A DNA stretch of 64,000 nt from Loripinus fragilis (taxonomy: Eukaryota; Mollusca; Bivalvia; Lucinida; Lucinidae), in assembly GCA_964019695.1 (NCBI GenBank), contig OZ026519.1, positions 26,999,213 to 27,063,212 of the forward strand, in the 5' to 3' direction. This document shows, in pieces, positions 1-12,504 of this stretch. Numbering within the stretch: position 1 is the first letter of the stretch; each line of letters opens with the position of its first letter. The notes under the pieces were generated by a model that searched no databases, was not told where the DNA came from, and was given only the letters and a program-made list of their open reading frames with translations. The position numbers and the translations under genes are program-made.

Positions 1-1
1 A

Positions 2-820
2 AGTCGTTATAAGAATTACCAACAAAGTTATACTGATGGGTCAAAGGAAGACTCAAAGGTTGGTTGTGCTGTTATATCAGACAACCATAGTAATATGCAA
101 CGTATACCTGACGATTCATCAATTTACACTGCTGAAGCCAAAGCAATTGATCTAGCTTTAGATTTCATTAGCACTTGTGATGCTAACAATAAATTCATTA
201 TATTTTCTGACTCGCTTTCTGTATTGAAAGCAATGAACCATACCAGTTCAAAGAATCCACAGATCCAGAAACTTTTAGAAAAATGTCATGAGCTTTTAGC
301 TTATAAAGAAATTGTTCTCTGTTGGATTCCTAGTCATATAGGTATCCAAGGGAATGAGATGGTAGATAAGCAAGCAACAATTTTGCTTTCATTAGAACCA
401 ACTTCTTTTAAGTTTTCATTTTCTAATTTTAAGCCATCTATGAATAAATATATTTTGGAAAAATGGCAAACTTCATGGAATAACAGCATTGGAAATAAAC
501 TTCTTGACATAAAACCAACTATTGGTGAACATCAGTCAATTGTTCGAAACATTAGAAAGGAAGAAGTCGTTTTGGCTCGACTCCGTTTAGGTCATACAAG
601 AGTCACACATTCATACCTACTACTAGGTGAAGAGCAACCACAATGTGTTGGTTGCGATGCACCACTTACTGTACGTCACTTCCTTTTGGAGTGTGTCGAT
701 TTTGCACAAGTAAGAAATAATTGCTTCCATGTTGATAACATGAAAGAATTATTTCAAGCTATACATATTGATAGTATTATGACTTTTTTAAGACAAATAA
801 ATCTTTTTAACAAAATCTAA
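2..820 (+). CDS. LINE ORF2 C-terminus: RNase H domain plus CCHC tail (partial)
   Basis: The frame is open from base 2, so the protein continues upstream of the window. It is the RNase HI domain of a non-LTR retrotransposon polyprotein, which would degrade the RNA strand of the RNA-DNA hybrid during reverse transcription. The four catalytic acidic residues are visible in order: D in YTDGS (bases 35-37), E in AEAKAI, D in IFSDSLS and D in NEMVDKQ. A C-terminal cysteine/histidine cluster (CVGC ... H ... C) follows, as in the tail of I/Jockey-type LINEs with RNase H. The stop is TAA at 818-820. The first ATG (base 95) lies inside the domain, after the first catalytic D, so it is not a real start. 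No frameshift is visible in the retained part, so the copy may be fairly young. Reverse transcriptase and endonuclease would lie outside the window. Confidence 0.9.
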   Translation, partial: SRYKNYQQSYTDGSKEDSKVGCAVISDNHSNMQRIPDDSSIYTAEAKAIDLALDFISTCDANNKFIIFSDSLSVLKAMNHTSSKNPQIQKLLEKCHELLAYKEIVLCWIPSHIGIQGNEMVDKQATILLSLEPTSFKFSFSNFKPSMNKYILEKWQTSWNNSIGNKLLDIKPTIGEHQSIVRNIRKEEVVLARLRLGHTRVTHSYLLLGEEQPQCVGCDAPLTVRHFLLECVDFAQVRNNCFHVDNMKELFQAIHIDSIMTFLRQINLFNKI

Positions 821-1060
821 TTGCTATTTTTAAAATCATGTTTTGTTTTACATTTGTATCAGACCATAATACAGATTTTGTAATGTTGTATTCTGTACAG
901 TTAAAGAACATGTACAGTTATTTGAATAGCTCTTTGAAACTGTAAGATATTGTACATGGTCTCTCCTGTTAACAATCGTATTGCAACTAATTATCATTAT
1001 ACACACTCATCATCATCATCATTCCTTTTATTTTATCTTACAAATTTTTACTTTTTCCAT
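821..1060 (+). repeat. Probable 3' UTR and tail of the LINE
   Basis: AT-rich sequence follows the LINE stop codon and ends in a short CAT-repeat run (about 1005-1022). LINEs often end in simple repeats instead of poly(A). The exact 3' end and any target-site duplication are not resolved. Confidence 0.4.
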
Positions 1061-1159
1061 CTTCATCATGTTTAGTTTAATACCGTCTGATGCTAATGAC
1101 CCACAAGGGTTGAGGCGCGTTAAGAACCAAGCAAACAAACAACTTGCTGGGCGGAAATA

Positions 1160-1309
1160 CAATGTTCGAGCCTCACCGGCGTTACTGCGTTGTGTCCTTG
1201 GTCAAGACACATTAATCGTAGCTTAGTACTGGTTCAGCCCAGGAAGACCCGTCCCTTTATAAATGAAAGATTGTGGATGGGACGTAAAGAATCAAATCAA
1301 ACAAACAAA
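1160..1309 (+). repeat. tRNA-derived SINE, 5'-truncated
   Basis: The B-box (TGTTCGAGCC), the central body (TTAGTACTGGTTCAGCCCAG) and the ATCAAATCAAACAAACAA tail match the other SINE copies in this window. The A-box half is missing or scrambled. A second CAAACAAACAA tail fragment at about 1131-1142 suggests that two copies are juxtaposed. Confidence 0.75.
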
Positions 1310-2084
1310 TATCGCTAATGGTGCTTTTTAAACAGAAATACTTTTAAAAGACAGCTGTTAAGAATTTAATCAGGACGTAGGGTGACGTAAACGATTTGCA
1401 TCGTATATTTCAACGGGTCGGCCATTGGTACATTGCAGAAACATTCGTCGACGTTGTGAAAAGTAAATGTTTGGCTTGGTCATTGCGACGGCGTTACATT
1501 TAGCCAGTCGAGATAATAACGAGATAAAATGACGTTGCGCATGACATGTGAGTCCATTTATTTTTGACGAAATTCTTGAGTTTTTACAGAACCCACCATC
1601 ACCCAACTCTTGCCTTAAAGTGTTTAAACTAACTTTATTTAACATGTTGATATATTTTTTTTTCTGACTCAGGGATGTTACAAAGATACGGTTCTAAGGT
1701 TTAAACAGGGCAAAACGACCCATTTTCATTGTAGCTAGACAAGTTTTTCAGTGTTTTTTTAAGGACAGAAGACACAAAGGCTATTATATTTTACTAGTTT
1801 CTTTTTGCTGATGATACATGTTCTAATGTGCATTTCAACAATATAATACTGTATTTTGCTGAAAACTAGATATTTAAATCATTTGTCCAACTTTGATAAC
1901 AACCTTCCACTCACCCCTGTAATAGATTACTCATTTTAAAGAGTAGCCGTATCTTGTCAAAGTGGAAAGTAAAACGAACAGAATTTCCGATTGTTTAACA
2001 AGAAATATTTATTTTAAGGTAGGTAGGTAGGTAGGTGCGTAACTTTAGCATATGGTCTCTAATGTAACGGTGATATATTGGGGA
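1310..2084. other. No recognised feature
   Basis: AT-rich sequence in which I see no gene-like ORF. A short (AGGT)n run lies near 2020-2034. Confidence 0.5.
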
Positions 2085-2612
2085 CAAAAAAAAACCCTGG
2101 ACATAATCCCACTGGACAAATTCCCACTTAGCAAAAGCACGCTGCTAAATATGGCAGGGTGGACAAAAGCCCACTTGTTAAAAAAATAGGTTAAAATCTA
2201 ATAGAAAACTGTTATTCCTGATCAGACTGTTCCTTCAGGGTAAGTCACACTTGCAGTGTGTTTCACTGGCAGTAATATTTCTTGTGTTCATATTGTGACA
2301 AACAACTTAATTTGAAATACAGTTTGGGTCAAGCAATCTATTATAATTGGGAAACATATGTCTAATAATCCAAATGACCTGTAATTAGCATGCACTTATA
2401 TGAGAGGTGCCAAACAAAAAGAGATGTTTGAATTTCAGATTTGAGAAGACGAGAGAGTCTTCATCTGTCCGCCCGTTCGTTTGTCCATCAGTTCAACCAT
2501 TCGCCTATCAAATGCATATACATGGACTTTTCTCCCAGTTGGCTTTTGTCCCAGTGGGTTTTTGTCCTGTGGGCTTTTGTCCTGGTGGGCTTATGTCCTA
2601 GTGGGCTTTTGT
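2085..2612. repeat. Inverted clusters of a short GGACAAAAGCCCA repeat
   Basis: Bases 2085-2175 hold GGACAAAAGCCCACT-like units. Bases 2526-2612 hold five units of the reverse complement (GTGGGCTTTTGTCC), spaced about 20 bp apart. The two clusters face each other around about 350 bp. ORFs over the right cluster read only this repeat. Confidence 0.6.
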
Positions 2613-3565
2613 CCTACACTCGATATATGTTTGTGTGAAATACTTGTGTTGTTGGCGTATTCAGATGTACACAATCTCTTGGTGTAGAGTTTCTAAATTT
2701 GGACCGCCTGAGATCTCAATGGAATCATTATTAATTTATTTGCAGTTTAACTGTGATTATATCACTCATGTAACATTCACTACTGTAACGTTACACGAGA
2801 AACGTTACATGAGGGAAGAAATAGCATTTTAATGTTAATCTTATAAAATTATGGATTTTGTAAGCAACCAATACCTTAGAAGTACATTTTTTGATTATTA
2901 CATGTTCCAAATTCTTCAAAAATACATGTAGGTTATGTTATTTGTTAACATATTGTCGTGATTTAGCAGTATAAACATTAACCATGGCTGAATATAACAA
3001 AGATCACTCCTGTAACAAATTATTGCATGTAACATAATTTTTTTAATAAAGTTGAATAACGCATAAGTAGTACATTTCTTTATACAGTTAAAGTAAACAT
3101 ATTAATTTATTTGTGTCAATGTGTTTTTTATACAAAAACTTTATTTCTATACATTGTGCTTGGTAATTCCCTCCTGTAAAAGAAAAAAATACTCATGTAA
3201 CATACATTTCCCCACTGTAACACATGCTTATCAAGTCTTAATGAGGCAGCTTTATAAGTAAGTAGAGCATTTAATTAGTGATTGAAAACATAATTTAAGT
3301 GTCGAAATGATGAAAAACTTCAGCTTAAAATTAACAGGTTTGGATGAGTAAATATAAGAGGCCATTGTATTTTTGGTGGGACAATGTTATATATATTAAT
3401 GCGTACATTTCTGAATATTTATACAAACATTCAATATATGCTTTGAAATAAGATAATATAATTGTTACAGTAGAGAATAAATGGCATGACTTGTCATCAC
3501 ATGAATATTTTTAAACAAAAATTAGATTCATTAAGCTGGGTCTTGACTGATTTTGCAGAGCTTTA

Positions 3566-4903
3566 CGAGGGCTGTTCAAATATGAATGCAAGTAGCTTCA
3601 TAACTTTCTTCACATATATGCTACGAGGAAATGGTAAACGTTTCTATAAAGGACTATATGTCACCCTCGAACTGGCACCAGACATCAAGAACGATACAAT
3701 ACACTACTTATCGAGCTAAAGCCCTTTGAATGAGGATCATGTTAGAATACTACATGTAACAAACTCAATGATTCGAACATATACCTGTGATATAGACGAG
3801 CGTATAATTCTTCGATAAACAGGTAAAATGTCTTGATATTTTTGAGGAAGTATCCCCATATACTTATATAATTATTCTGTGAAAGTTGTGAAAATCCGAC
3901 ATACTTTTGTAAAAAAACAACGAAAAGTGTTCACTATTTAAGTCTCCTCATGTTTGCAAACAAATGGTAAACAAAAAAAAACACCTTTCAGTTTTCAGTT
4001 AAACGTATCTCTAACAAAATGCACGAAGCAACATTTAAGCTAATTTTAACTTAAAGACAATATGTTGATCGCTCATACTGAGTTGTTGCTACAAATTATT
4101 GATGGATAGTGTGTAATTTTTAATCGCTGAAAAGCTTTTTTATTAAGTCAAAAATGCCTTAAGTGAGGGGGTTATAGAATTTATACTTATTTTTTTTGTC
4201 ATTACATTGCGGCTTTATTCTAATATTGAACATAAACTTTAAGTTTGACCACTATAGGCATTATTTACAATAAAATTACTCACCTGGTCTTGAGGACTAG
4301 ACAGATTGAACATATTTTTGATTAATGTAAACAAGTAATTAAGAGGCAGAAAACTGTTGAAAAATTATATATAAAGTGATTACTCTGTAAATACAGGACG
4401 GCGCGTTTTGAAAACTCCCTTATGACATATTTAGCATGTTTCCAACAAAACGCAAAGAAAACGACACAGCGATGTCCATTATTACGTCACCAGTAGGTAA
4501 CTCAAAATGAGGTTTATCATAAAATTAATGACGTCACAAATGGCCTGTTTACTCCAGATTGAAACGGGATTATATAAGATTTATCATGCAAGCAACTGTT
4601 GGATTGTTAATTAAACTTTCATCTAAAAATTTGGTGCCATTTTGTCTAAAACTTAAAAAGATATGACACTATATCCGCACATGTACCTAGACGTGCATGG
4701 AATTTGCTTCAAAAAACTAGAGTATACAGCAATGACCTTAAGAAATTGGTCTGTAACTCTAGGAATATAGTGAGTGTTTCTATATGTTTGGTGCCATTTT
4801 AAAGGCGACAAATAGTTCTTTCCAGAAAGGTATGCCATTTTGTCATAGCATATATGTGACGAAATTTATAAACCTACTTGCATTCATATTTGAACAGCCC
4901 TCG
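3566..4903. mobile_element. TA-flanked element with terminal inverted repeats, mariner-like size
   Basis: The ends are inverted copies of CGAGGGCTGTTCAAATATGA, bounded by TA on both sides (3564-3565 and 4904-4905). More diverged homology extends about 170 bp inward on each side. The length of 1,338 bp and the CGAGGG...GTTCAA terminus resemble mariner elements. I found no transposase reading frame with a DDD/DDE signature, so this is a non-autonomous or decayed copy. Confidence 0.7.
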
Positions 4904-5094
4904 TATCATCAAGAAACACAATGAGTGAAAGGAAAATGAAAAATAAATATGTTTATTTTTTTAATGTTTCAAACCCAAATTTCGACGAAAATAAATTATG
5001 ACTCCTGTATTAATATAGATAAACCACCGGTGGTTTCATAAAATTTATCCAGTAACGTATGAAATGACGCCCATTACAACGTCGTTTATATATA

Positions 5095-5600
5095 AACATC
5101 ATTACACGACCCTTGGGTCTGCACTATTATTTCAATGCGAGTCCGTCCGTTAGCAGTTAATGAATATGCTCATAATTCTTGAACTACATGACATATATTG
5201 ATCACATTTGGCATACAAATGTAAGCCAACATTATCTAACCACTGGCATGTGTAACAGCCCTTTTTGATGGACGAGGGTTTGCTGAGCATCATTTCAGAC
5301 GGTTGTGGTCATTTAGTGAAGTGCTCATTACTCTTGAATCGCATGGTATACATTTATTTTGATCAATTTTTGCATACTTATTTATTATAACAGTATATTA
5401 ACTTTTAAATGGGCCGATCTTATAAGCAAGGGTCATAACACAGTCTAGAAAAAATGCATAAACTATATCAATGGTACTTAAAATGGAGTCCATTTATTGC
5501 ACTACCCTTGGGTCTGCATTATAATCACTATGCGGGTCGTTCTGTCCGTCCGTTCATGGTAGTTGGTAAAATGCTCATCACGGGCCGTGCACATTGCTGT
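5095..5600. repeat. Two partial copies of a CCCTTGGGTCTGCA / GTCCGTCCGT repeat
   Basis: Two direct copies (about 5107-5170 and 5500-5580) share CCTTGGGTCTGCA, then GTCCGTCCGTT, then ATGCTCAT. Related copies lie at about 11,975-12,060 and 12,365-12,460. This is a dispersed non-coding repeat whose class I cannot assign. Confidence 0.55.
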
Positions 5601-5920
5601 CAGTTGATTGCTTCAGTAACTTGATCCAATGTTTCGGATCACGTCGAGTAGGTGCGACAGGAACGATCGGATTACACAAGGCAATACATGAGCACTCATG
5701 TTAGATCCTCTATTCCCACCACAACTCATGACATATTCAGGCAAAAAAGAACCAGCTCATTATCATTTGGGTACTCTTTGCATAGACGAGCAAACAGATT
5801 CTGACAAGCATGAAATTCAGCGCTGTCTCATCACAGTCGTTACTGTTTGCAGACATGATGATACACGATTTAACTGACTAAAGTCCAGATATTTATACAA
5901 GCGCTTGGTATTACTTGACT

Positions 5921-6455
5921 TTTCGCTTTCTGTAAAGGCGGCGCCTCATGAATGCGTAATTAGGACTGGTCTACTTAGGCATAGGTAAAAGCTGAAAAGG
6001 AGGCGTGGTTTTATTCAAAAGTAACTGTATCAACTTGTGCCACAACCTCAGTCATTATTTAGTCCTTAAAACGCCAACAAAATAACTGCATCTGAAAATG
6101 TCTATTTAACATAAGCAGAGAGGCAAACATTGTGGCCCCAGATCAGACTGCTCCTATAGGAGCAGTCTGATCTGGGTTCACACTGTTTATCTATGAGCCT
6201 TCAAATAGTTTAGTGGACGACAAAAACATACATTTTGTGATTATGTGCTATAAGGGTTAATAAATGTGAGTTCAGTGTGTATATGGTTAGGATTTTCATG
6301 AAATGCACGCACGTTTGCGCGGCTCAAAAAGCTTATTAACTCTTTACCAAATTATAAATAAAACCTGATTTCCCTTCCTTAGCAGATGAAATAGCCGAAC
6401 CACACCCAGATATGAATATTAAAGTTGCCGCCTTTACAGTAAGCGAAAAGTCAAG
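5921..6455. mobile_element. Palindromic non-autonomous DNA element, larger form
   Basis: The ends are inverted: TTGACTTTTCGCTTTCTG plus TAAAGGCGGC on the left against the complement at 6433-6455. Near its centre is a perfect hairpin, GACTGCTCCTATAGGAGCAGTC (about 6147-6168). The inner part, between CTTAAAACGCC and AAGGGTTAA, also occurs alone elsewhere in the window, so this copy looks like one MITE carried inside another or a longer relative of it. Confidence 0.7.
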
Positions 6456-7532
6456 TAATAGCTGTGTTAGGACGAACAACCTGAGGAGAAGTACTATTTC
6501 CACATGGGACGGTCACAAAAAATATTACCCTTCAAGTGAAACAAATACTATGCAGATACTATAACAGTAACTGATACTTCCTTATAAATATTAGATAAGT
6601 GCATCTCTTAAAAAAAACATATCATAATGGTTTAACACTCAGCAAAATTGGACGTATGTGTGTGCCCGTTTAAAATGGTGGAATACTTGTACATATTAAG
6701 TTTATTGTGATTCATCACCCATGATAGCCTGTGACATAGGCAAACTGTGCAGACCCAGACCAGACTCCGCAGAACGCGGCCTCTGATCAGGGTTTCCGCT
6801 GTTTGTTTATAGAATGTTTTACATGTATTACAATTTGAATAAAATTGAAAAATATCACCAAACAACCCTTAAAACGGGCATGGGACGGTCACAATTAAAT
6901 ATTACCCTTCAACGAAACAAATACTATGGAGATACAATAACATTGGACAAATTGATAAGAGTGGGAAATTCCATTAGGCGTTATGGGTTAAATTCGTTGT
7001 AATAATTTGACACCAGACACGAGAAAACCTGTCTTCGAGCTGCATAAAGATAACTAGCAGCTACATCGACTTTCTAGAAGCTGTTTGCAGGTAGCTTTCC
7101 AGTAAATATTCATGAGGTGTGGCCACGCCCTAAACGGGGAAGAGTTTTTCGTCAGGATTGGATCATTTCATTGGTCATATACCTTTGCTTTATAAGAAAG
7201 TGATAAAAGACCAGATAAAGAAAATCAAAATCGAGAGTGTTTGAACAGCAGGAGAAATTTTAGATCACGCCCTATGATAAAAATCATCTTTTTTGCTTCG
7301 AGACTACTGGGTTCCCTGAGTTATTAAATATAAATAGAACCAATCATTTCGGAGATGGGAAATTCTAGTTTTTCTAAAAGGTTAAGGCAGTTCTTTCAAT
7401 TAGAAAAAAAATCCGAAAAACATGTATGTGTGAATATATATATCGGCAATGGGGATGATATTTAGTGGGCTGGCGTACGCTTTACCTTTCAAACAACACA
7501 ACTAGGGTTTTAATGACGTGACTGTAACATGT

Positions 7533-8711
7533 AGAGTCCGTGCTCGATAAGAGTAGAGTAACGTAGTCGGTCACGTTATGGTACTTTATTCACCTGATTA
7601 GACAAATATATACTGACGTCAAGAAAAAACGCCTCATCTAAAAATAAACGTGAATATCTCTTAAACTGATCAGACTAAAGTTATGAATTTTAGTGTATTA
7701 TGACATCTTATCAGCCAAGCGTATCTCATGAAAACAAAATTGCTGAATGAATATTTGAGGCTGAGAAAACGACCTCGGTTTGAGACAGGGGTCACCATTT
7801 CGTGCGACACAAGGTTTTAGCCACATTGGCTTAGTTTCCAGACACAACCGGTTGACAGGAAAAACGTGTTTTACCATTGTAAAACAGTCTCTATTTTACT
7901 AAAAATGCGTTTATAATGTTCAGACAATGTTTGTATGCTTCTGCTGAACGTAACAACATACCCCACCCACCTTTTCGCCATGCATTTCAGTAAAACTTAA
8001 ATGTCATGACTCTGCAAAGTGGGTGAAAAGATTGTTACGAATCCTTTGAAAAAATCTTGAGTCTTTAACCAGCGACGATTGCTGAGGAAACGCAATCTGA
8101 CACATGTTCCAGACGGCTGTTTTGGGTGACGTTAACGTAGACCAACGACTGTCCATTGGGCGTTACAGCTCATCTTAGATAACGTAATTTTATGTTGGCA
8201 TATTCTGTGTACATTACCTAATGTACCCCCTTATCACTTTTTCCATTGCTTAAAGCAAAAGGAGAATGTTGGCAAGTTTCGTAAACGGACCTTACATTTT
8301 GTCTTTAATATGACGTCATAATTTCATATAATTATTACTCGCAAGCACAATTGTTTGAAAAAATGATCCAAAATTTGTTCATTGATTAGCAAAACATTAG
8401 CGACACAAACTGGGTGCAAATTCAAATTGAAATCATAAGCGATCGATGCACAATGCCGTCATGTGTACGTTGAGCCAGTACGACGTCATTGGAATAACGC
8501 GTCACCTGCATGTCAAATTAAAGTAATTTTCCAACATCTCCCAACCTCTACATAAAGAAGCAGTACATGGCTGTTCATTTTTATAAATCATCGCTAAGAA
8601 ATCAGTGATAATGAGTGAGGCGTTTTTAGTTGACGTCAGTATAGGGTTTCCTTTCATACTTCTAACTGTAAATCTGTTTCGTCACCTCAATCTAATCGAG
8701 CACGGACTATA
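7533..8711. mobile_element. 1.18-kb element with terminal inverted repeats
   Basis: GTCCGTGCTCGAT at the left end is inverted at the right end (ATCGAGCACGGAC). A second inverted block, TATACTGACGTCAA...CGCCTCA, lies about 80-100 bp inside each end. TA dinucleotides border both ends. No transposase is visible. Confidence 0.6.
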
Positions 8712-9084
8712 AACTGATTCTTTTCGATTGTATTGCTTAGGAGTATAGCTACACCAATAACAGGTTAGGTGTGAAAAGTTTGCCCCAAGTTGATTAATTT
8801 GGAAACTGAATGTAAGTTTACACCAAAATAGGTGGCGGTTCAGCTTACATGTAATATTAACAGTGATAACGGAAAGGAGGACATCTAATGAGAGCATTTG
8901 ATTTTTCGTTATAAAAAATAGTAATACTTTCTTACAGCATAGAATAACAATACATATCCATATCAGTGTGTAAATGTGCATATGCCATTTTTCTTTCATT
9001 CACTCGTCGGCACAGCTGCATAGACTTCAGCAAACTTATCTTGAAATGGTTCACAATATCAATGAAAGCATCGCGGTTATTTTA

Positions 9085-9385
9085 AAAAAAGCTGCATCTG
9101 AAATTGTCTGCTCGAGTAGCCTGCAGCATATATAGCTATACTAAGTAATGTAAGTATTAAGGCAAACAGTGTGGGCCCATATCAGACTGCTCCTATTAGA
9201 GCAGTCTGATGTTTCTACAAATTTTGTCTAAGAGTTCCTATAGAAGCAGTCTGAAGTGGTTCTACACTATTTGTCAAAGAGCTCTTATGGGAGCAGTCTG
9301 ATGTGGCCTACACTATGTGACGAAGAGACCTCTGAAACATTTCTACAGACGACAAAATGTGATTGACGCTTTAGTCGTTATTATT
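9085..9385. repeat. Palindromic MITE, CAGACTGCTC family
   Basis: It shares AAGCTGCATCTGAAATTGTC and the CAGACTGCTCC...GAGCAGTCTG hairpin with the copies near 6.1, 11.1 and 24.2 kb. The hairpin unit is expanded here: three successive GCAGTCTGA-type arms lie between 9184 and 9303. Confidence 0.65.
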
Positions 9386-9481
9386 TTAAAACATCACTTT
9401 AGCTGAGGAGATGGGGTTGAGCCTAGACAATTATGATAATTTTCTCAGTAGCCTTTGTAAGTAAGTTAGCTAAGGGTAGTT

Positions 9482-9674
9482 GGGAGCGCAGTGGTAGAGT
9501 GCTTGACTCGAGACCGAGGGGCCGCGGGTTCGAGCCTCACCGTCGTCACTGCGCTGTGGTCCTTGAGCAAAACACATAAATCCTAGCTTAGTACTGGTTC
9601 AACCCAGGAAGACCCGTCCCTGTTTAACTGAAAGAGTGTTGATGGGACATAAAGAATCAAATCAAACAAACAAG
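9482..9674 (+). repeat. tRNA-derived SINE, full-length copy
   Basis: It starts GGGAGCGCAGTGGTAGAGTG (A-box region) and has a B-box GGTTCGAGCC near 9528. A shared body follows (CCTAGCTTAGTACTGGTTCA), then the tail ATCAAATCAAACAAACAA. A target-site duplication of about AGGGTAGTT lies on both sides. The head resembles a tRNA acceptor/D-arm. It is not a functional tRNA, because no CCA-side acceptor stem follows the B-box. Confidence 0.9.
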
Positions 9675-9814
9675 TTAGGGTAGTTATACATACTGTATAC
9701 TATGAATATGACTATACAAATCCTAAGTGAAATTATATACACCTTACTTTGTCAGTAATCTCTAAGATGGAGGTCCAATGTTGTTGGCACTTATTAGAAG
9801 CAACTCGGATGGTC

Positions 9815-10140
9815 CAACATAATTGCCATGACATGCGATTTCCAACAGTGTGGTATGTGCGACCAGCAAATGCTTAGATCAGCCTGCGTATACGCGCAGT
9901 CTGATGAGAGCCTTTGCTAGTCGCTTGAATATTCTATGAATATTAAGCTACTGACATCCGCGTAGTCTGATCAGCGCCTCTGCCATTAGCTTTTTGTAAA
10001 GTACAATATCTAGACTTGCTATGAGCAAAATTTCAACTTTCTAGGTATTCTCTGAAGCTGAGGAGACTGGTTTGAGTCTCACTTTGCCGAAAATCCCGAA
10101 GACAGGTTTTCTCGCGTCGAGGCCCAATATAATGATCTAG
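9815..10140. repeat. Fragment of the GATTTCCAACA / GCGACCAGC palindromic repeat
   Basis: It matches the MITEs at 57.5-57.7 kb and 60.0-60.2 kb (TTTCCAACARTGTG, TGCGACCAGCAAA, CGCGCAGTCTGAT). It runs into GAGGAGACTGGTTTGAGTCTC and ACAGGTTTTCTCGCGTC, which recur inverted at 12.56-12.79 kb. Confidence 0.55.
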
Positions 10141-10419
10141 CATATGAGATGTTATTTATCACATTGTCGATCTGCAAAATAATGCACCTGTATATTCAGA
10201 CAATATATGTCCAAATGAAGACCAAAAAATGGGCTTCAAGAATGATTATCGCTTAATGCAGGTCAAACGTATTGAAGAATGCTCCAAGGGGAGCATTCTG
10301 CAGTACTTTCGACCTGCTTTAAGCTACCATTTGTCATTAAGATCTTTGTTTTGTCTAGTTATGAGTGGCCGCTTAAGACAGGTTTAAGACAGCCTCCCGG
10401 AGGCCTAGGCTGCTGTCCG

Positions 10420-10690
10420 TTCTAAGGCGGTGGTTCTGTTGTTGTTGACTTGTTGTTTATTGTTACTCCCATTGTGGGAGCCTGTAATTGTTCTATGTTT
10501 TGTTGTACGTTACTTTATGTCCCGTCTTGTTTTGCAATCATCTTGATGGGGAAGAGAGAGCTGGATGCTTTGCTGGGTTTGTCTTCCTGGTGCCTCGTGA
10601 TTGTTGTGTGGCTCTTCCTCACGGTGCTATGAGTTTGTCTGCAGTTTGTGATTGTGGTATTTCCTGATCATACTCACTTACTATTTACTG
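10420..10690. repeat. Dispersed repeat, inverted copy at 14.64-14.74 kb
   Basis: CTGCAGTTTGTGATTGTGGTATT and the preceding CCTCGTGATTGTTGTGTGG reappear reverse-complemented at about 14,640-14,720. The short ORFs in both places read only this repeat. Confidence 0.55.
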
Positions 10691-10989
10691 TAGATGAAGA
10701 CTCAGACCAAAGATTAAAGCTCTAGCCCCGCTCCATACGTCTGTATAGACATTATTTAAATGAGGCGTTTGCGAATCGGCGATAGGTACCAAAATCCCAT
10801 GAACTGATTCATTTGTTTAAGTGATAATTCTAAAGACGCCAAAGTATATATATGTAGGAACGGTTCTTGGGACATCTGTCGTTTGATACAAAAGCCTATT
10901 GAAGGATGAATGATCTGATCAAGGAGGACCCTCTTCCAGTCTGGCTTATAGTGTACGACGCTGGAGGTTGGTATTAATCTTTCTTCTGC

Positions 10990-11238
10990 TTAACCTTTAA
11001 AGCGCCAAGAAAAAAATGAATCTGAAAATGTCGTCTGCTGAAGTCGTCTGCTGCAAATAATTGCCTAGCATTACTGACAAATATAAGTTAAGAAGCAAAC
11101 AGAGTGGACCAGAACAGACTGCTCCTATAGGAGCAGTCTGATCTCGGTCCACACTCTTTGCCATAGAGGCTTCTTAAACATTTCAGCAGACGAGAAAAGA
11201 AGACGACTTTTGTTGCGATTGGCGCATTAAGGGTTAAA
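10990..11238. repeat. Palindromic MITE, CAGACTGCTC family
   Basis: The ends are TTAACCTTTAAAGCGCC and GGCGCATTAAGGGTTAA. The central perfect hairpin is CAGACTGCTCCTATAGGAGCAGTCTG, flanked by GTGGACC and GGTCCAC. The TTAA/TA-containing ends fit a small Tc1-like or piggyBac-like non-autonomous transposon. Confidence 0.75.
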
Positions 11239-11969
11239 TGTATCTATACTCAGAAAAACAATTGAAGGATATTAAAATTCTTTTGACTTTATAACATTTG
11301 CGAATATAATTTTTAAACAAATTATTTTTGTCATTGATAGAATTATCACTATGCAATTCACCAAAATGCAAATTTGACTTTCACAGGTCATTGGTTACGA
11401 TACAGTACCTCACCAAATGTACCGACCCTCTCTACCCAAAGTTCACAAGCAAAAAATTTAGCGCTCTCAATTTTTGCTGCAACCTTTACCAGGTCATTGC
11501 TTATGTTCTAATTCCGACCACAGACAAAAGTTAACACCAATTTATCAGTCATCGCCCCTAATAATGGGACAACTTCTTCAACAAAAATACACGAATATGG
11601 CATACCCCGGTAGATTTGACCACAAATTAGCAGTAAAACACTGAAAACAGCTTCAATATTAGGTGTCATTTTTTGAAGGGAGAACCAGCGATGATTTTGG
11701 AGCCAGTCATTATGGAATACAAACTTTAAAAATTGGTTTCAATAATTTTTGAACGTTTGTGACTTTTCAGTATAGAGGGTTGAACCATTTGGACTTGTAC
11801 TGTACTTAAAACAGTGAAGCGTGACTAAAATAAAGCATCCATTTTGATTGCAGATGTCTTGAACTATGAAATGCATGCATAATTATTTAAGTTTTTATTG
11901 TATTGAATGTTAGAGATGGGTCTGAATCCAAATATCCTTCAATTGTTTTTCTGAGTATATATGCTGTTT

Positions 11970-12470
11970 TATTGCATGACCCGCAGGTGTGCACTTTAAT
12001 CACTAGGTGAGTCCGCTCGTCCGTTAGCAGTTAGCGAAAATGCTAATGACACTTGAACCATATAGTATACTTGGATCAAATTTTGCATAGTTATGATTTT
12101 AACATTGTTCAGCCACTTGTATGCAATAAGGTGACGAGGCTTCGCCGAACATAATTTCTTTTATAACTTTTTAACAGATTAGCGTTATTTGGAATGTATA
12201 TATTAATAGCTGGTGCTTTGCAAAACTTGATCAGTGTCCACGCTGCAGCACAATGTTACTCACTCATAGAGATACTCAACCATCTTATAACTGAAAATAA
12301 GACTAGCAAGATAGATCACTCTACTAGACATTTGAAAAGACAACCCATCTTATATAGAGAAACATGTGTGAGTCCGTCCGTCCGTCCGTGGTCAGTAAGA
12401 GAAAATCCTCTAACTCTTGAGCATCATGGTATTTTTTGATCCAATATTATGCATAATTCTGCAGGAAATG
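11970..12470. repeat. GTCCGTCCGT dispersed repeat, two partial copies
   Basis: These are relatives of the copies at 5.1-5.6 kb. The second copy has three GTCC units in a row (about 12,374-12,388). Confidence 0.5.
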
Positions 12471-12504
12471 ACAAGCTTTCCACACATTCCTTCTGGAACT
12501 AGGT

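Noticed and set aside
9482..9560. Possible tRNA gene with A and B boxes
   Set aside because: Repeated six times with the same downstream body and tail, flanked by target duplications, with no complete acceptor stem. It is a SINE.
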